From positions 1-45,049 of the forward strand of contig JAIKWH010000075.1 in NCBI GenBank assembly GCA_024684955.1: a stretch of DNA of 45,049 nt. The letters run 5' to 3'. Every line of letters begins with the position of its first letter. Within the stretch, counting starts at the first letter, position 1. The notes below the pieces were generated by a model that saw nothing but the letters and a program-made list of their open reading frames with translations, had not been told where the DNA came from and ran no database searches. Source of the DNA: Pseudobutyrivibrio sp. (GTDB lineage: Bacteria > Bacillota > Clostridia > Lachnospirales > Lachnospiraceae). Shown piece by piece: positions 32,211 through 40,679 of this stretch. Both the position numbers and the translations under genes were made by a program.

Positions 32211-33161
32211 ATGGTAGGAGGAATAGTTGCGGCAGTAGTTTTATTAATTATTGTAATTGCTGGTTTTAGAATTGTTCCACAGGGCTATGTGTTTGTAGTC
32301 CAGCTTTTAGGTAGATATTACACCACATGGGAGTCAGGCCCACACGTTATGATTCCTTTGCTGATGAATGTAGCAAAAAAGGTTTCTTTAAAGGAGCAGG
32401 TGGCAGATTTTCCACCACAGGACGTTATCACCAAGGATAACGTTATGATGAAAATCGACACAGTAGTATATTTCAAGGTGGCTGACCCAAAACTATACGC
32501 ATACGGGGCAGAGAGACCAATCCTTGCTCTGGAGAATCTTACCGCCACAACTTTGCGTAATCTTGTTGGTGAATTAGAACTTGACCAGACCCTTACTTCT
32601 CGTGATAATATCAATGCCAAGATGCAGGGCATACTGGATGTTGCCACAGACCCATGGGGTATCAAGGTAAACAGAGTAGAGCTTAAAAATATCATCCCAC
32701 CAGAGGAGATTCAGCGCTCCATGGAAAAGCAGATGAAGGCTGAGCGTGACCGCCGTGAGACCTTGCTAGAAGCAGAAGGCCACAAGCAGGCATCTATCAC
32801 TAGGGCAGAGGGTGACAAGCAGGCCCTTGTGCTTAAGGCAGAGGCCGAAAGAGATGCGGCAATTGCCATCGCCACAGGTAAAGCAGAGTCAATCCGCCTG
32901 GTATATGAGGCTGAGGCAAAGGGTATTGAGATGCTTAAAAATGCCAATATGGATGAGAGAGTTCTCAGCATTAAAAAATTGGAGGCTCTTTCAAAACTGG
33001 GAGACGGCAAGGCTACAAAGATTGTGGTGCCTACAGACCTGGCATCTGCAGCAGCTGATTTGACATTTAAGACAGAGATGTTAGGATTTGGTAATAACAC
33101 ACCAGTGGACAAGGGCACACAGCACATCACATCAGACCATAGAGACTTTGAGGGCAAATAA
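32211..33161 (+). CDS. SPFH/band 7 (stomatin-like) membrane protein
   Basis: The 316-residue protein has an N-terminal membrane anchor (residues 1-22), an SPFH domain (about 25-180; IVPQGYVFVVQLLGRYYTTWESG and TVVYFKVADP) and a long helical region rich in Ala, Glu and Arg (about 165-250; RRETLLEAEGHKQASITRAE) that oligomerises. The family (QmcA, stomatin, paraslipin) forms large membrane cages and works with FtsH or NfeD-type proteases. No NfeD gene is adjacent. The ATG at 32211 follows AGGAGG; an earlier ATG at 32205 hits a stop after three codons. Confidence 0.95.
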   Translation: MVGGIVAAVVLLIIVIAGFRIVPQGYVFVVQLLGRYYTTWESGPHVMIPLLMNVAKKVSLKEQVADFPPQDVITKDNVMMKIDTVVYFKVADPKLYAYGAERPILALENLTATTLRNLVGELELDQTLTSRDNINAKMQGILDVATDPWGIKVNRVELKNIIPPEEIQRSMEKQMKAERDRRETLLEAEGHKQASITRAEGDKQALVLKAEAERDAAIAIATGKAESIRLVYEAEAKGIEMLKNANMDERVLSIKKLEALSKLGDGKATKIVVPTDLASAAADLTFKTEMLGFGNNTPVDKGTQHITSDHRDFEGK

Positions 33162-33206
33162 GCCCCGGGTTTTTGGTATAAATTTAGTAGTTAGGAAGTA
33201 TTATTA

Positions 33207-33431
33207 ATGGACGTAACAGAGAATATTGAATTACACGATTGCCCAATTTGTGGGGGCCCAGCCCTCATGGAGGAGGAGATGGGATCAGGCTATTCCGTAT
33301 CTTGTCTTGATTGTGGCAGTCACACTGGCATCATCGATTTTAAGTCAGAAGATGGCAGATTACAGGCAGCAGAGAGGGCCGCAATGCTTTGGAATACAGG
33401 CAAGGTAATCAATTCCGCACCTGGAGAATAA
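33207..33431 (+). CDS. Lar-like zinc-ribbon protein
   Basis: This small 74-residue protein has C12-P-I-C15-G-G and C33-L-D-C36-G, and a C-terminal AAERAAMLWNTGK helix. This is the arrangement of the Lar (restriction alleviation) family: a CPFCGG-type knuckle, a second CxxC and an A-x-x-WN end. Phage Lar proteins modulate host type I restriction, but chromosomal homologues without restriction genes nearby are usually of unknown role. It follows the SPFH gene by 45 nt and precedes a strong terminator, so the two are probably one transcript. Confidence 0.75.
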   Translation: MDVTENIELHDCPICGGPALMEEEMGSGYSVSCLDCGSHTGIIDFKSEDGRLQAAERAAMLWNTGKVINSAPGE

Positions 33432-33446
33432 ATAATTGTTAGGATA

Positions 33447-33483
33447 TAGGGCTGTGACTAAAAAGTCACGGCCCTAAAATTTT
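33447..33483 (+). terminator. Terminator after the Lar-like gene
   Basis: A 13-bp stem, TAGGGCTGTGACT (33447-33459) with AGTCACGGCCCTA (33464-33476) and one G-U pair, has an A4 loop and is followed by AAATTTT. Confidence 0.85.
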
Positions 33484-33535
33484 GCCCAAAAATCAGGAAT
33501 GGTCTTTGTCACATGTGCTCAAATATTGTGAACAA

Positions 33536-33587
33536 TGATTGAATTTGATTGTTTTTGATTGAAGTTAAGCGGATATGGTGATATATT
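33536..33587 (+). promoter_or_regulatory. deoR-fruK promoter with three 10-bp-phased TGATTG repeats
   Basis: A -35 TTGAAG (33559-33564), a 17-bp spacer and a TGA-extended -10 TATATT (33582-33587) form the promoter. TGATTG recurs at 33536, 33546 and 33556, exactly one helical turn apart, and runs into the -35. TGATTA variants follow at 33589 and 33609. This looks like an operator for the DeoR-type protein encoded next. Confidence 0.65.
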
Positions 33588-33628
33588 TTGATTAGAATTA
33601 ACTGATATTGATTATATGGGGTGAATCA

Positions 33629-34384
33629 ATGCTTACTGAAGAAAGAAGAGCAAAGATAATAGATATAGTTAATGAAAAGAAGGCGGTATCTGTCAATGAG
33701 CTGGTAGATTTGCTGGATTCTTCTGCGGCCACTATCCGCAGGGATATCACAGCCCTCAGCAAGACTAGACAGGTAGTTAAAGTTTTCGGGGGAGCCACAT
33801 CCACAGCCAATCTTTCTGTTCTCACAGAGGAGGCAGCAGTGGGCACCAAGGCTGCTCAAAATGTTAAGGAAAAGGACTCTATCGCCCATCACGCAGCATC
33901 ACTTATAGAGGATGAGGATTTCGTCTACATCGATGCTGGTACCACCACCCTCTCCATGATAGATTACATGGACAACACCAAGGCTAAATACATTACCAAC
34001 GGTGTGGTTCATGCCAAAAAGCTCATGGATAAGGGACTGGATACTATTATGATTGGTGGCAGGCTAAAGGCATCCACAGAGGCTGTGGTTGGCCCAGACT
34101 GTACAGAGTTCATTAGGAAATATCATTTTTCTAAAGCATTTATGGGCACCAACGGTATTTCTTTACAGGCCGGTTTTACCACGCCTGATTCTGATGAGGC
34201 CATGATTAAAACGGAGGCAATCAAGCACTCTTACAAGGCCTACGTTCTGGCAGACCATACCAAGTTTGACCAGATTTCATCAGTTACATTTGCAGATATC
34301 TCTGATTGCACAATTATCACTGATGCCACAGTTTCCAAGGAATACGGAAACGCTGGCTTTATTATAAGCACAGAGCATATTTAG
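33629..34384 (+). CDS. DeoR/FruR-family transcription repressor
   Basis: The 251-residue protein has an N-terminal DeoR helix-turn-helix (MLTEERRAKIIDIVNEKKAV, VNELVDLLDSSAATIRRDI) and a C-terminal sugar-phosphate-binding DeoRC domain (FVYIDAGTTTLSMIDYM, YITNGVVHAKKL, KAFMGTNGIS, VLADHTKFDQ). Family members bind phosphosugars such as fructose 1-phosphate and release DNA. The next gene is fruK, so this is probably the fructose-operon repressor. ATG 33629 has GGGGTGA 4-5 nt upstream. Confidence 0.93.
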   Translation: MLTEERRAKIIDIVNEKKAVSVNELVDLLDSSAATIRRDITALSKTRQVVKVFGGATSTANLSVLTEEAAVGTKAAQNVKEKDSIAHHAASLIEDEDFVYIDAGTTTLSMIDYMDNTKAKYITNGVVHAKKLMDKGLDTIMIGGRLKASTEAVVGPDCTEFIRKYHFSKAFMGTNGISLQAGFTTPDSDEAMIKTEAIKHSYKAYVLADHTKFDQISSVTFADISDCTIITDATVSKEYGNAGFIISTEHI

Positions 34385-34412
34385 TATTTCAATTATGTGG
34401 AGGAAATGAAAA

Positions 34413-35318
34413 ATGATTTACACAGTTACATTCAACCCAGCCATTGATTATGTTGTCAGAATGGATACTAAACTGGAGCCTGGTATGACAAACCGCTCAG
34501 CAAGCGAGGAAATCTACTTTGGCGGCAAGGGTATCAACGTATCAACAGTTTTGGCAGAACTGGGACTAAAGAGCACAGCCCTTGGATTTGTTGCTGGATT
34601 CACAGGAGACGCCATCGATGAGGGTGTTAAGGCATCAGGCATCGACACAGATTTCATCAAACTGCCAGAGGGAATCTCACGTATCAATGTAAAACTGAAA
34701 GCTGATGCAGAGACAGAGATCAATGCTCAGGGACCAAAGATTGATGAAAAGTCTCAGAAAGAACTTTTCGATAAATTATCAAAACTTCAGGAGGGTGACG
34801 TGCTTATTCTTGCAGGTTCAATCCCTAGTTCACTTCCTGATGATGTATATGAGAGAATCCTCGAAAGCCTTTCAGGCAAGGGTATCAACTTTGTTGTTGA
34901 TGCTACAAAGGACCTTCTCACCAATGTTCTCAAGTATCATCCATTCCTCATCAAGCCAAACAACTTTGAGTTGGGCGAAATCGTAGGAAAGACTCTTGAG
35001 ACAGACGACGAGATCTATGAGGGAGCCCTCAGGCTCCAGGAGATGGGTGCTAGAAACGTACTTATTTCTATGGCTGGTGACGGAGCAATGCTTGTTGATG
35101 AAAATCAGAAGAGATACCGCATTGGTGTACCAAAGGGCAAGGTTGTTAACTCAGTTGGTGCCGGAGATTCAATGGTTGCTGGATTCGTTGCAGGATATAT
35201 GAAGTCAAAGGACTACGAGGTAGCCCTAAAGACAGGTACAGCCTGCGGATCGGCAACAGCATTCTCAGCAGGTCTTGCCAAAGCAGCAGATATTGAAGCC
35301 TTACTTAAAACATTATAG
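34413..35318 (+). CDS. fruK: 1-phosphofructokinase
   Basis: The 301-residue PfkB/ribokinase-family enzyme phosphorylates fructose 1-phosphate (or tagatose 6-phosphate) to the bisphosphate with ATP. The N-terminal sugar site shows YTVTFNPAIDYVVRM and YFGGKGINVSTVLAELG. The anion hole and catalytic base are in GAGD (249-252, D252). It follows the DeoR-type gene by 28 nt; the pair plus HPr and Enzyme I downstream fits fructose entry through the PTS, though the fructose-specific EII component is not in this window. A stem-loop lies just after the stop. Confidence 0.93.
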   Translation: MIYTVTFNPAIDYVVRMDTKLEPGMTNRSASEEIYFGGKGINVSTVLAELGLKSTALGFVAGFTGDAIDEGVKASGIDTDFIKLPEGISRINVKLKADAETEINAQGPKIDEKSQKELFDKLSKLQEGDVLILAGSIPSSLPDDVYERILESLSGKGINFVVDATKDLLTNVLKYHPFLIKPNNFELGEIVGKTLETDDEIYEGALRLQEMGARNVLISMAGDGAMLVDENQKRYRIGVPKGKVVNSVGAGDSMVAGFVAGYMKSKDYEVALKTGTACGSATAFSAGLAKAADIEALLKTL

Positions 35319-35323
35319 AATTT

Positions 35324-35350
35324 TGGTTTTCATCAGAAAATGAAAAACCA
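35324..35350 (+). other. Stem-loop after fruK sharing a 14-mer with the one at 20130
   Basis: TGGTTTTCAT (35324-35333) pairs with ATGAAAAACCA (35340-35350) with one bulged A. An alternative fold is the TTTTC-ATCA-GAAAA hairpin (35327-35340). There is no T-run. It starts 5 nt after the fruK TAG. Confidence 0.55.
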
Positions 35351-35472
35351 GACATATAATGTGAGGCTTTATATATAGAAACTTATTAATAAGATGTTGT
35401 AAAAACATTATAATCATTTATATTTTGCTGTATTTGCACTAAATATTGTCCAAAATCATGCATTGTGCCTAA

Positions 35473-35562
35473 TTGCAAAATTTACAAAATACCTATATAG
35501 TTATTTTGTTGCGGCACATTCATTTGATAGGGGTATCAAATGAATGTTTTGTAATTTTACAA
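35473..35562 (+). promoter_or_regulatory. ptsHI promoter and structured 5' leader
   Basis: A -35 TTGCAA (35473-35478), a 17-bp spacer and a -10 TATAGT (35496-35501) are followed, near the expected transcript start, by a perfect 13-bp inverted repeat CATTCATTTGATA (35517-35529) with TATCAAATGAATG (35534-35546) around a GGGG loop, then TTTT. A second palindrome, TTGTAA-TT-TTACAA, follows at 35549-35562. The rest of the 334-nt gap between fruK and ptsH holds AT-rich sequence and the ptsH binding site; no known riboswitch is recognised. Confidence 0.65.
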
Positions 35563-35652
35563 GAATTTGCTCTGAGAGGATGTGTCAGGGCGTGGGGAAA
35601 AGACTAGTGTAAGTTATAGCCGAATATAAACAAACCGAAAGGAGTATTTATT

Positions 35653-35916
35653 ATGGTATCAAAAAAGATTACAGTAACAAACGCACAGGGACTTCACATG
35701 CGTCCAGCAACTGTTTTTTCACAGGCTGTTACAAAGTTTCAGAGTGATGTAAAGGTTGTATTTAACGGTACAGCATACGATGCTAAGAGCGTTATGATGC
35801 TCATGGCAGCTTGCATCAAGAGTGGTTCAGAGATCGAGGTACAGTGCAGCGGATCTGACGAGAAGGAAGCTCTTGATTGCGCTATCAAGACTATTGAGAG
35901 TGGATTGGGTGACTAA
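35653..35916 (+). CDS. ptsH: PTS phosphocarrier protein HPr
   Basis: The 87-residue HPr has the phosphorylated histidine H15 in GLHMRPA, which accepts phosphate from Enzyme I, and the regulatory serine S46 in AKSVMMLMA, the target of HPr kinase in Gram-positives for CcpA-mediated carbon catabolite repression. AAAGGAG precedes the ATG. Its leader is strongly structured. Enzyme I follows after 27 nt. Confidence 0.97.
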   Translation: MVSKKITVTNAQGLHMRPATVFSQAVTKFQSDVKVVFNGTAYDAKSVMMLMAACIKSGSEIEVQCSGSDEKEALDCAIKTIESGLGD

Positions 35917-35943
35917 TAACTTCACAGGAGGATATGTTAACAA

Positions 35944-37644
35944 ATGAAGGGAATAGCAGCATCCAGAGGAATTGGTATTGGAAGCATATGTCTCATTGTT
36001 GAGCATGATCTCAGCTTTGACGGCAAAAAAATCGAAAATGTAGATGCAGAAAAGGTACGTTTTTCTGCTGCCATTGAAAAATTCAAGGCAGAGACTGCTG
36101 AGATGGCTGAAAATATCAGAAAGAATATAGGTCCTAAAGAGGCTGAAATCATGGAAGGCCACTTGGCTATGATCGCTGATCCTACAATGTCAGGAGAGAT
36201 GACTAAGATGATTGAGGCTGGTCAGTGCGCAGAGGCTGCTGTTACTGCAGTATGCGATATGTTCATTGGCATGTTCTCAAAGATGGAAGATGACCTTATG
36301 CGCCAGCGTGCATCAGATATTTCTGACATCAAAATCAGCTTGCTCAAGATATTACTTGGTGTTGAGGATGTAGATATAAGCAAGGTGGCTCCAGGCACAG
36401 TTCTGGTTGCCCATGACCTTACACCATCAATGACTTCTCAGATTGTAAAGGGCAATGTAGTAGGTATTATCACTGAGGTGGGTGGCAAGACTTCTCACTC
36501 AGCAATCCTTGCAAGAGCCCTTGAGATTCCTGCAGTTCTTAGTGTTCCTGATATTACAAAACAGGTCAAGGACAAGGATACAGCCATTGTAGATGGTACA
36601 GAAGGTGATATTTATATCAATCCAGACGGAGACGTTATTGCTCAGTATGTTAGAAAGAGAGAGGACTATGTCCGCGCTCAGGCTGAGCTTAAAAAATTCG
36701 TTGGTAAAAAGACAGTTACAGCTGACGGCAAAGAGGTGGAGTTATTCTGCAACATAGGAACTCCTACCGATGCTAAAAAGGCTATCGAGTGTGATGGCGA
36801 GGGTATCGGACTTTTCCGCTCAGAGTTCTTATTTATGGACAAGCCACATCTTCCTAGCGAGGAAGAGCAGTTTATGGCCTACAAAGAGGCTGTAGACATC
36901 ATGGGAGACAAGACAGTTATTATCCGTACCCTTGATATTGGTGGCGACAAGGAAATCCCTTACATGGACCTTGAAAAGGAAGAAAATCCTTTCCTTGGAT
37001 TCAGAGCAGTAAGATATTGCCTTGGCAATCCAGAGATTTACAAGACCCAGCTTAGGGGAATTCTTAGAGCCTCTGCTTTTGGCAAGGTCAAGATTATGAT
37101 TCCTCTGGTTACTTGTGTTGATGAGGTTAGAGCCGTAAAGGCCCTTGTGGAAGAATGCAAGGCTGAACTTAAATCAGAAGGCAAGAAGTTTGACGAGAAC
37201 ATTGAGGTTGGATGTATGGTTGAGACCGCAGCCGCTTCTCTTATCGCAGATATGCTTGCTAAAGAGGCAGACTTCTTCTCAATCGGTACAAACGATTTGA
37301 CTGGTTACACAATGAGTGTTGACCGTGGTAATGCAAAGGTTGCAAATCTTTATTCAGCTTTCCAGCCTGCAGTACTTCGCTCAATCAAAAATATTATTTC
37401 TGCAGCTAATGAAGCAGGAATACCTGTTGGTATGTGTGGTGAGGCAGCTGCTGACCCACTTATGATTCCACTTCTTATTTCCTTTGGCTTGGACGAGTAC
37501 AGTGTTAACCCTGTTCTTGTTCTCACTGCTAGATGCATTATTTCTAAGTGGACCAAAGAAGAGGCGGATGCCCTTGCTGACAAGGTACTTTCTCTTGCAA
37601 CAGAGGCAGAGGTTGTAGCAGCACTTAAAGACGCTGCAAAGTAA
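35944..37644 (+). CDS. ptsI: PTS Enzyme I (phosphoenolpyruvate-protein phosphotransferase)
   Basis: The 566-residue cytoplasmic enzyme takes phosphate from PEP and passes it to HPr. The N-terminal domain carries the active-site H185 in GGKTSHSAILAR. The C-terminal PEP-binding barrel has GIGLFRSEFLFM, GFRAVRYCL and the FFSIGTNDLTGY motif, with the catalytic cysteine region GMCGEAAADP. The length is normal. AGGAGG is 12 nt before the ATG, rather far. A small Cys-rich gene follows after 2 nt. Confidence 0.98.
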   Translation: MKGIAASRGIGIGSICLIVEHDLSFDGKKIENVDAEKVRFSAAIEKFKAETAEMAENIRKNIGPKEAEIMEGHLAMIADPTMSGEMTKMIEAGQCAEAAVTAVCDMFIGMFSKMEDDLMRQRASDISDIKISLLKILLGVEDVDISKVAPGTVLVAHDLTPSMTSQIVKGNVVGIITEVGGKTSHSAILARALEIPAVLSVPDITKQVKDKDTAIVDGTEGDIYINPDGDVIAQYVRKREDYVRAQAELKKFVGKKTVTADGKEVELFCNIGTPTDAKKAIECDGEGIGLFRSEFLFMDKPHLPSEEEQFMAYKEAVDIMGDKTVIIRTLDIGGDKEIPYMDLEKEENPFLGFRAVRYCLGNPEIYKTQLRGILRASAFGKVKIMIPLVTCVDEVRAVKALVEECKAELKSEGKKFDENIEVGCMVETAAASLIADMLAKEADFFSIGTNDLTGYTMSVDRGNAKVANLYSAFQPAVLRSIKNIISAANEAGIPVGMCGEAAADPLMIPLLISFGLDEYSVNPVLVLTARCIISKWTKEEADALADKVLSLATEAEVVAALKDAAK

Positions 37645-37646
37645 TT

Positions 37647-37898
37647 ATGGCTAGCCACAAGTTTTTTCAAAATAAGGAATGTGAATATTTTCCTTGTCAT
37701 AAGACAGAACATCCAGAGGATTTTAATTGCCTTTGGTGCTATTGTCCCCTATATCATTTGGGCGACAAATGTGGAGGCAATTTCACCTACACAGACAAGG
37801 GAGTCAAATCATGTGTCAATTGTCTAAGGCCACATATTCCGGACAATTATGACCCTATTAACAAAGAACTGGCCCGCCTTAATAAAGATCATAATTAA
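37647..37898 (+). CDS. Cysteine-rich small domain protein
   Basis: The 83-residue protein has eight cysteines (12, 17, 28, 31, 33, 42, 56, 59) in a pattern like ECEYFPCH, FNCLWCYCPLY, DKCGGNF and CVNCLRPH. This matches the cysteine-rich small domain family (PF04071), often found near cobalamin genes and thought to bind metal. Here it lies 2 nt after ptsI with no clear binding site of its own, so it depends on read-through translation from ptsI. A strong terminator follows. The role is unknown. Confidence 0.85.
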   Translation: MASHKFFQNKECEYFPCHKTEHPEDFNCLWCYCPLYHLGDKCGGNFTYTDKGVKSCVNCLRPHIPDNYDPINKELARLNKDHN

Positions 37899-37900
37899 AG

Positions 37901-37937
37901 AAAACCGGCATTGCATTTGCAGTGCCGGTTTTTTTTT
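37901..37937 (+). terminator. Intrinsic terminator of the ptsHI unit
   Basis: A 14-bp stem, AAAACCGGCATTGC (37901-37914) with GCAGTGCCGGTTTT (37919-37932) and one mismatch-type G-U pair, has an ATTT loop and is followed by a T-run. Confidence 0.93.
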
Positions 37938-37947
37938 ACAACAAAAA

Positions 37948-37978
37948 TGGTATACTATCTTTTAGTTAAAAAAATAAC
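37948..37978 (+). promoter_or_regulatory. Extended -10 promoter and GTTA-A6-TAAC element of the CDF-pncB unit
   Basis: TGG-TATACT (-10 at 37951-37956) is followed after 8 bp by GTTAAAAAAATAAC (37965-37978), extended here to TAGTTA-A6-TAACTA arms. The same 14-mer is found before the ECF gene. Confidence 0.55.
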
Positions 37979-38014
37979 TAAGCAACTGTTGGCAATATAG
38001 GAGGGGATGATTAC

Positions 38015-39154
38015 ATGAAGTCGAACAATATGAATGTCGCAGATCAAATGGTTGATCGAAATAAGATTATCGTCCAAACATCCGTCATCGGTATTTTGGC
38101 AAATATTTTTCTTGCAGCATTTAAGGCGATGGTTGGCCTTCTGTCAAATTCTATTGCTGTAATACTTGATGCAGTAAATAATTTGTCTGATGCCCTTTCT
38201 TCCGTAATAACTATTGTAGGCACAAAACTGGCTAGCAAGTTACCTGATAGGAAACATCCTATGGGCTATGGCAGACTAGAATATTTAAGCGCTCTTTTTG
38301 TAGGAGCTATCGTTTTATATGCAGGTATTACATCCCTGGTTGAATCAATTAAAAAGATAATTCACCCTCTGACAGCAAATTATAATACTGCCGGTCTCAT
38401 TATCATCGCTGTGGCAATCCTGGTAAAACTCGTTCTCGGCAGATATGTTAAGTCAAAAGGGGAGCAGGTCAATTCCGGAGCCCTCATTGCATCTGGAGCA
38501 GATGCTAGTTTTGACGCAATACTCTCCGCATCGGTTTTGGCATCGGCAATCATATACTTAATCTGGGGCGTTTCCTTAGAGGCTTTTGTGGGCGCAATCA
38601 TCTCAATCATCATTATCAAATCTGGTATTGAGATGGCCACCGACACTGTGGATGATATTTTAGGCCACAGGGAGGATAGAGAATTGACCCTTAAAATCAA
38701 GCACCTGATTGTGGAGGAGCCTGAGATTAGAGGGGCTTATGACCTTATATTAAATGATTATGGCCCAAACAAACATTTAGCATCTGTCCATTTGGAGTTG
38801 CCAGACACAATGACTGTTGAGGAGGTAGACCTGCTCACCAGGAGAATTCAGGCCAAAGTATACAAGGAGACTGGAGTTGTGCTCACAGGTGTTGGAGTTT
38901 ATTCATTCAATACCAAAAATGACGAAGTGGCAGAGATTAGAAACAAGGTCCAGCATATTGTATTGTCCCATGATTGGGCCCTGCAATTGCACGGATTCTA
39001 TGCTGACATAAATGAAAAGTCAATTCGCTTTGACGTAGTGCTGTCTTTTGATATTCCAGCAGAGGAGGGAACATCAATTTTACATAAAGAACTTATAAAG
39101 GAATTCCCGGATTATTCAATTCAGATAGCAGCAGATGTTGATGTAACAGATTAA
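38015..39154 (+). CDS. Cation diffusion facilitator (CDF) metal exporter
   Basis: The 379-residue protein has six TM helices (about 15-200) and a long cytoplasmic dimerisation domain. The TM2 metal site reads SNSIAVILDAVNNLSDA (D52, N56, D59) and the TM5 site reads SGADASFDAILS. The DxxxN/D pattern resembles iron/manganese-type CDFs rather than classic zinc HD/DD sites, but specificity is not certain. The C-terminal part extends beyond the usual domain (about 90 residues) with a second ferredoxin-like unit. AGGAGG precedes the ATG. It is 12 nt upstream of pncB, so the two share a transcript. Confidence 0.93.
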   Translation: MKSNNMNVADQMVDRNKIIVQTSVIGILANIFLAAFKAMVGLLSNSIAVILDAVNNLSDALSSVITIVGTKLASKLPDRKHPMGYGRLEYLSALFVGAIVLYAGITSLVESIKKIIHPLTANYNTAGLIIIAVAILVKLVLGRYVKSKGEQVNSGALIASGADASFDAILSASVLASAIIYLIWGVSLEAFVGAIISIIIIKSGIEMATDTVDDILGHREDRELTLKIKHLIVEEPEIRGAYDLILNDYGPNKHLASVHLELPDTMTVEEVDLLTRRIQAKVYKETGVVLTGVGVYSFNTKNDEVAEIRNKVQHIVLSHDWALQLHGFYADINEKSIRFDVVLSFDIPAEEGTSILHKELIKEFPDYSIQIAADVDVTD

Positions 39155-39166
39155 AGGGAGGATGAT

Positions 39167-40669
39167 ATGACACAGACCCAAGATCAAGCTAGAAACTTGA
39201 CAATGATGATGGATGAGTATGAGCTTACAATGGCTAATGCTTACTTCAACGACCCAACAATTGACAACAATACTTTAGTTTCTTTTGATGTATTCTATAG
39301 AGCTAATCCAGATGGTGGCGGATTTGCAATCTTTGCCGGCTTGCAGCAGGTAAAGGATTACATCCTAAACATGCATTTTACAGATGAGGATATTAAATAC
39401 CTCAGGTCTGTTGGACATTTTACAGATGATTTCCTTGAGTATCTTTGGAGTTTTAAATTCACTGGCAGTGTGGATGCCTTCAAAGAGGGTACAGTTATGT
39501 ATCCAAACGAGCCAATCATTACAGTTACAGCACCTATTATTGAGGCTCAGTTGGTAGAGACAGAAATACTAGCACAGGTAAACCACCAGTCCCTCATTGC
39601 TACAAAGGCTAGCCGCATCGTTAGGGCTGCAAATGGCAGAGGCGTTTCTGACTTTGGTGCCAGACGTGCCCACAATAATGACGCAGCAATCTATGGTGCC
39701 AGAGCAGCATACATCGGAGGTGTAGGCGGTACAGCTACAGTTTCTGCTGGCCAGTACTTTAATATTCCTATCGGTGGCACAATGGCCCACTCATATGTTA
39801 TGTACTTTACATCTGAGGACAACAACAACTCTACATCAGAGCTGGCAGCATTTAGGAGTTTTGCAAAGTCTTACCCTAACAACTGCATTCTCTTGGTTGA
39901 TACATACAATGTATTAAAGTCTGGTGTGCCAAACGCTATCAAAGTATTCAACGAGATGAGAGAGGCTGGCATCCAGTCAAAGTCCTTTGGTATCAGAATT
40001 GATTCTGGTGACTTGGCTTACCTGACAAAAAAGGCTAGAAAGATGCTGGATGATGCAGGATTTCCTGATGCAAAAATCATCGTCAGCAACTCTCTGGATG
40101 AGTATACAATCACATCTATTCTGCAGCAGGGTGGACAGGTTAATTCTTTTGGCGTAGGTGAGAGACTTATCACAGCAAAGTCTGAGCCTGTATTTGGAGC
40201 TGTTTACAAGCTTTGCGCTGTACAAAATCCAAAGACTGGTGAGGTTATTCCAAAGATAAAGATTTCTGAGACAGTAGAGAAAATTACAAATCCAGGTCTC
40301 AAAGATGTATATCGTATCAAGGACGCCAATGGCAGAGCGGTTGCAGACCTCCTTGCTATAAAGGGAGAAAAGGTAGATATGAATCAGGAGGGTGGATACA
40401 AATTTATCGACCCAGAGCAACCATGGAAGTCTACCCATATTTTCAGCGGATGCACAGCAGAATTGCTCCAGCATCCACTTATCAGAGACGGCGAGGCAGT
40501 GTGCCCTGACGAGGATATCCTTGACATCAAAAACAGGGTCAAGGACCAACTGGAGACTTGTGTATGGCAGGAGGAGCAGCGTTTCGAAAACCCTCACAAG
40601 CACTATCTTGATATGACACCTGCATACTACAACATGAAGATGGAACTTTTGAGAGAGAAGGATAAATAA
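39167..40669 (+). CDS. pncB: Nicotinate phosphoribosyltransferase
   Basis: The 500-residue enzyme converts nicotinate and PRPP to nicotinate mononucleotide in NAD salvage. Family segments are visible: MDEYELTMANAYF at the N-terminus, FGARRAHNNDAAIYGARAA, GTMAHSYVMYF (catalytic His region) and FGIRIDSGDLAYLTKKARK. The long C-terminus is typical of the 480-500 residue Gram-positive type. GGGAGG precedes the start. NaMN is made into NaAD, the substrate of LarB encoded downstream. Confidence 0.96.
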   Translation: MTQTQDQARNLTMMMDEYELTMANAYFNDPTIDNNTLVSFDVFYRANPDGGGFAIFAGLQQVKDYILNMHFTDEDIKYLRSVGHFTDDFLEYLWSFKFTGSVDAFKEGTVMYPNEPIITVTAPIIEAQLVETEILAQVNHQSLIATKASRIVRAANGRGVSDFGARRAHNNDAAIYGARAAYIGGVGGTATVSAGQYFNIPIGGTMAHSYVMYFTSEDNNNSTSELAAFRSFAKSYPNNCILLVDTYNVLKSGVPNAIKVFNEMREAGIQSKSFGIRIDSGDLAYLTKKARKMLDDAGFPDAKIIVSNSLDEYTITSILQQGGQVNSFGVGERLITAKSEPVFGAVYKLCAVQNPKTGEVIPKIKISETVEKITNPGLKDVYRIKDANGRAVADLLAIKGEKVDMNQEGGYKFIDPEQPWKSTHIFSGCTAELLQHPLIRDGEAVCPDEDILDIKNRVKDQLETCVWQEEQRFENPHKHYLDMTPAYYNMKMELLREKDK

Positions 40670-40679
40670 TCCCAAAACA

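Noticed and set aside
35547-35652. A riboswitch in the ptsH leader.
   Set aside because: The stem and palindrome are clear, but I could not match the rest to any riboswitch class I know.
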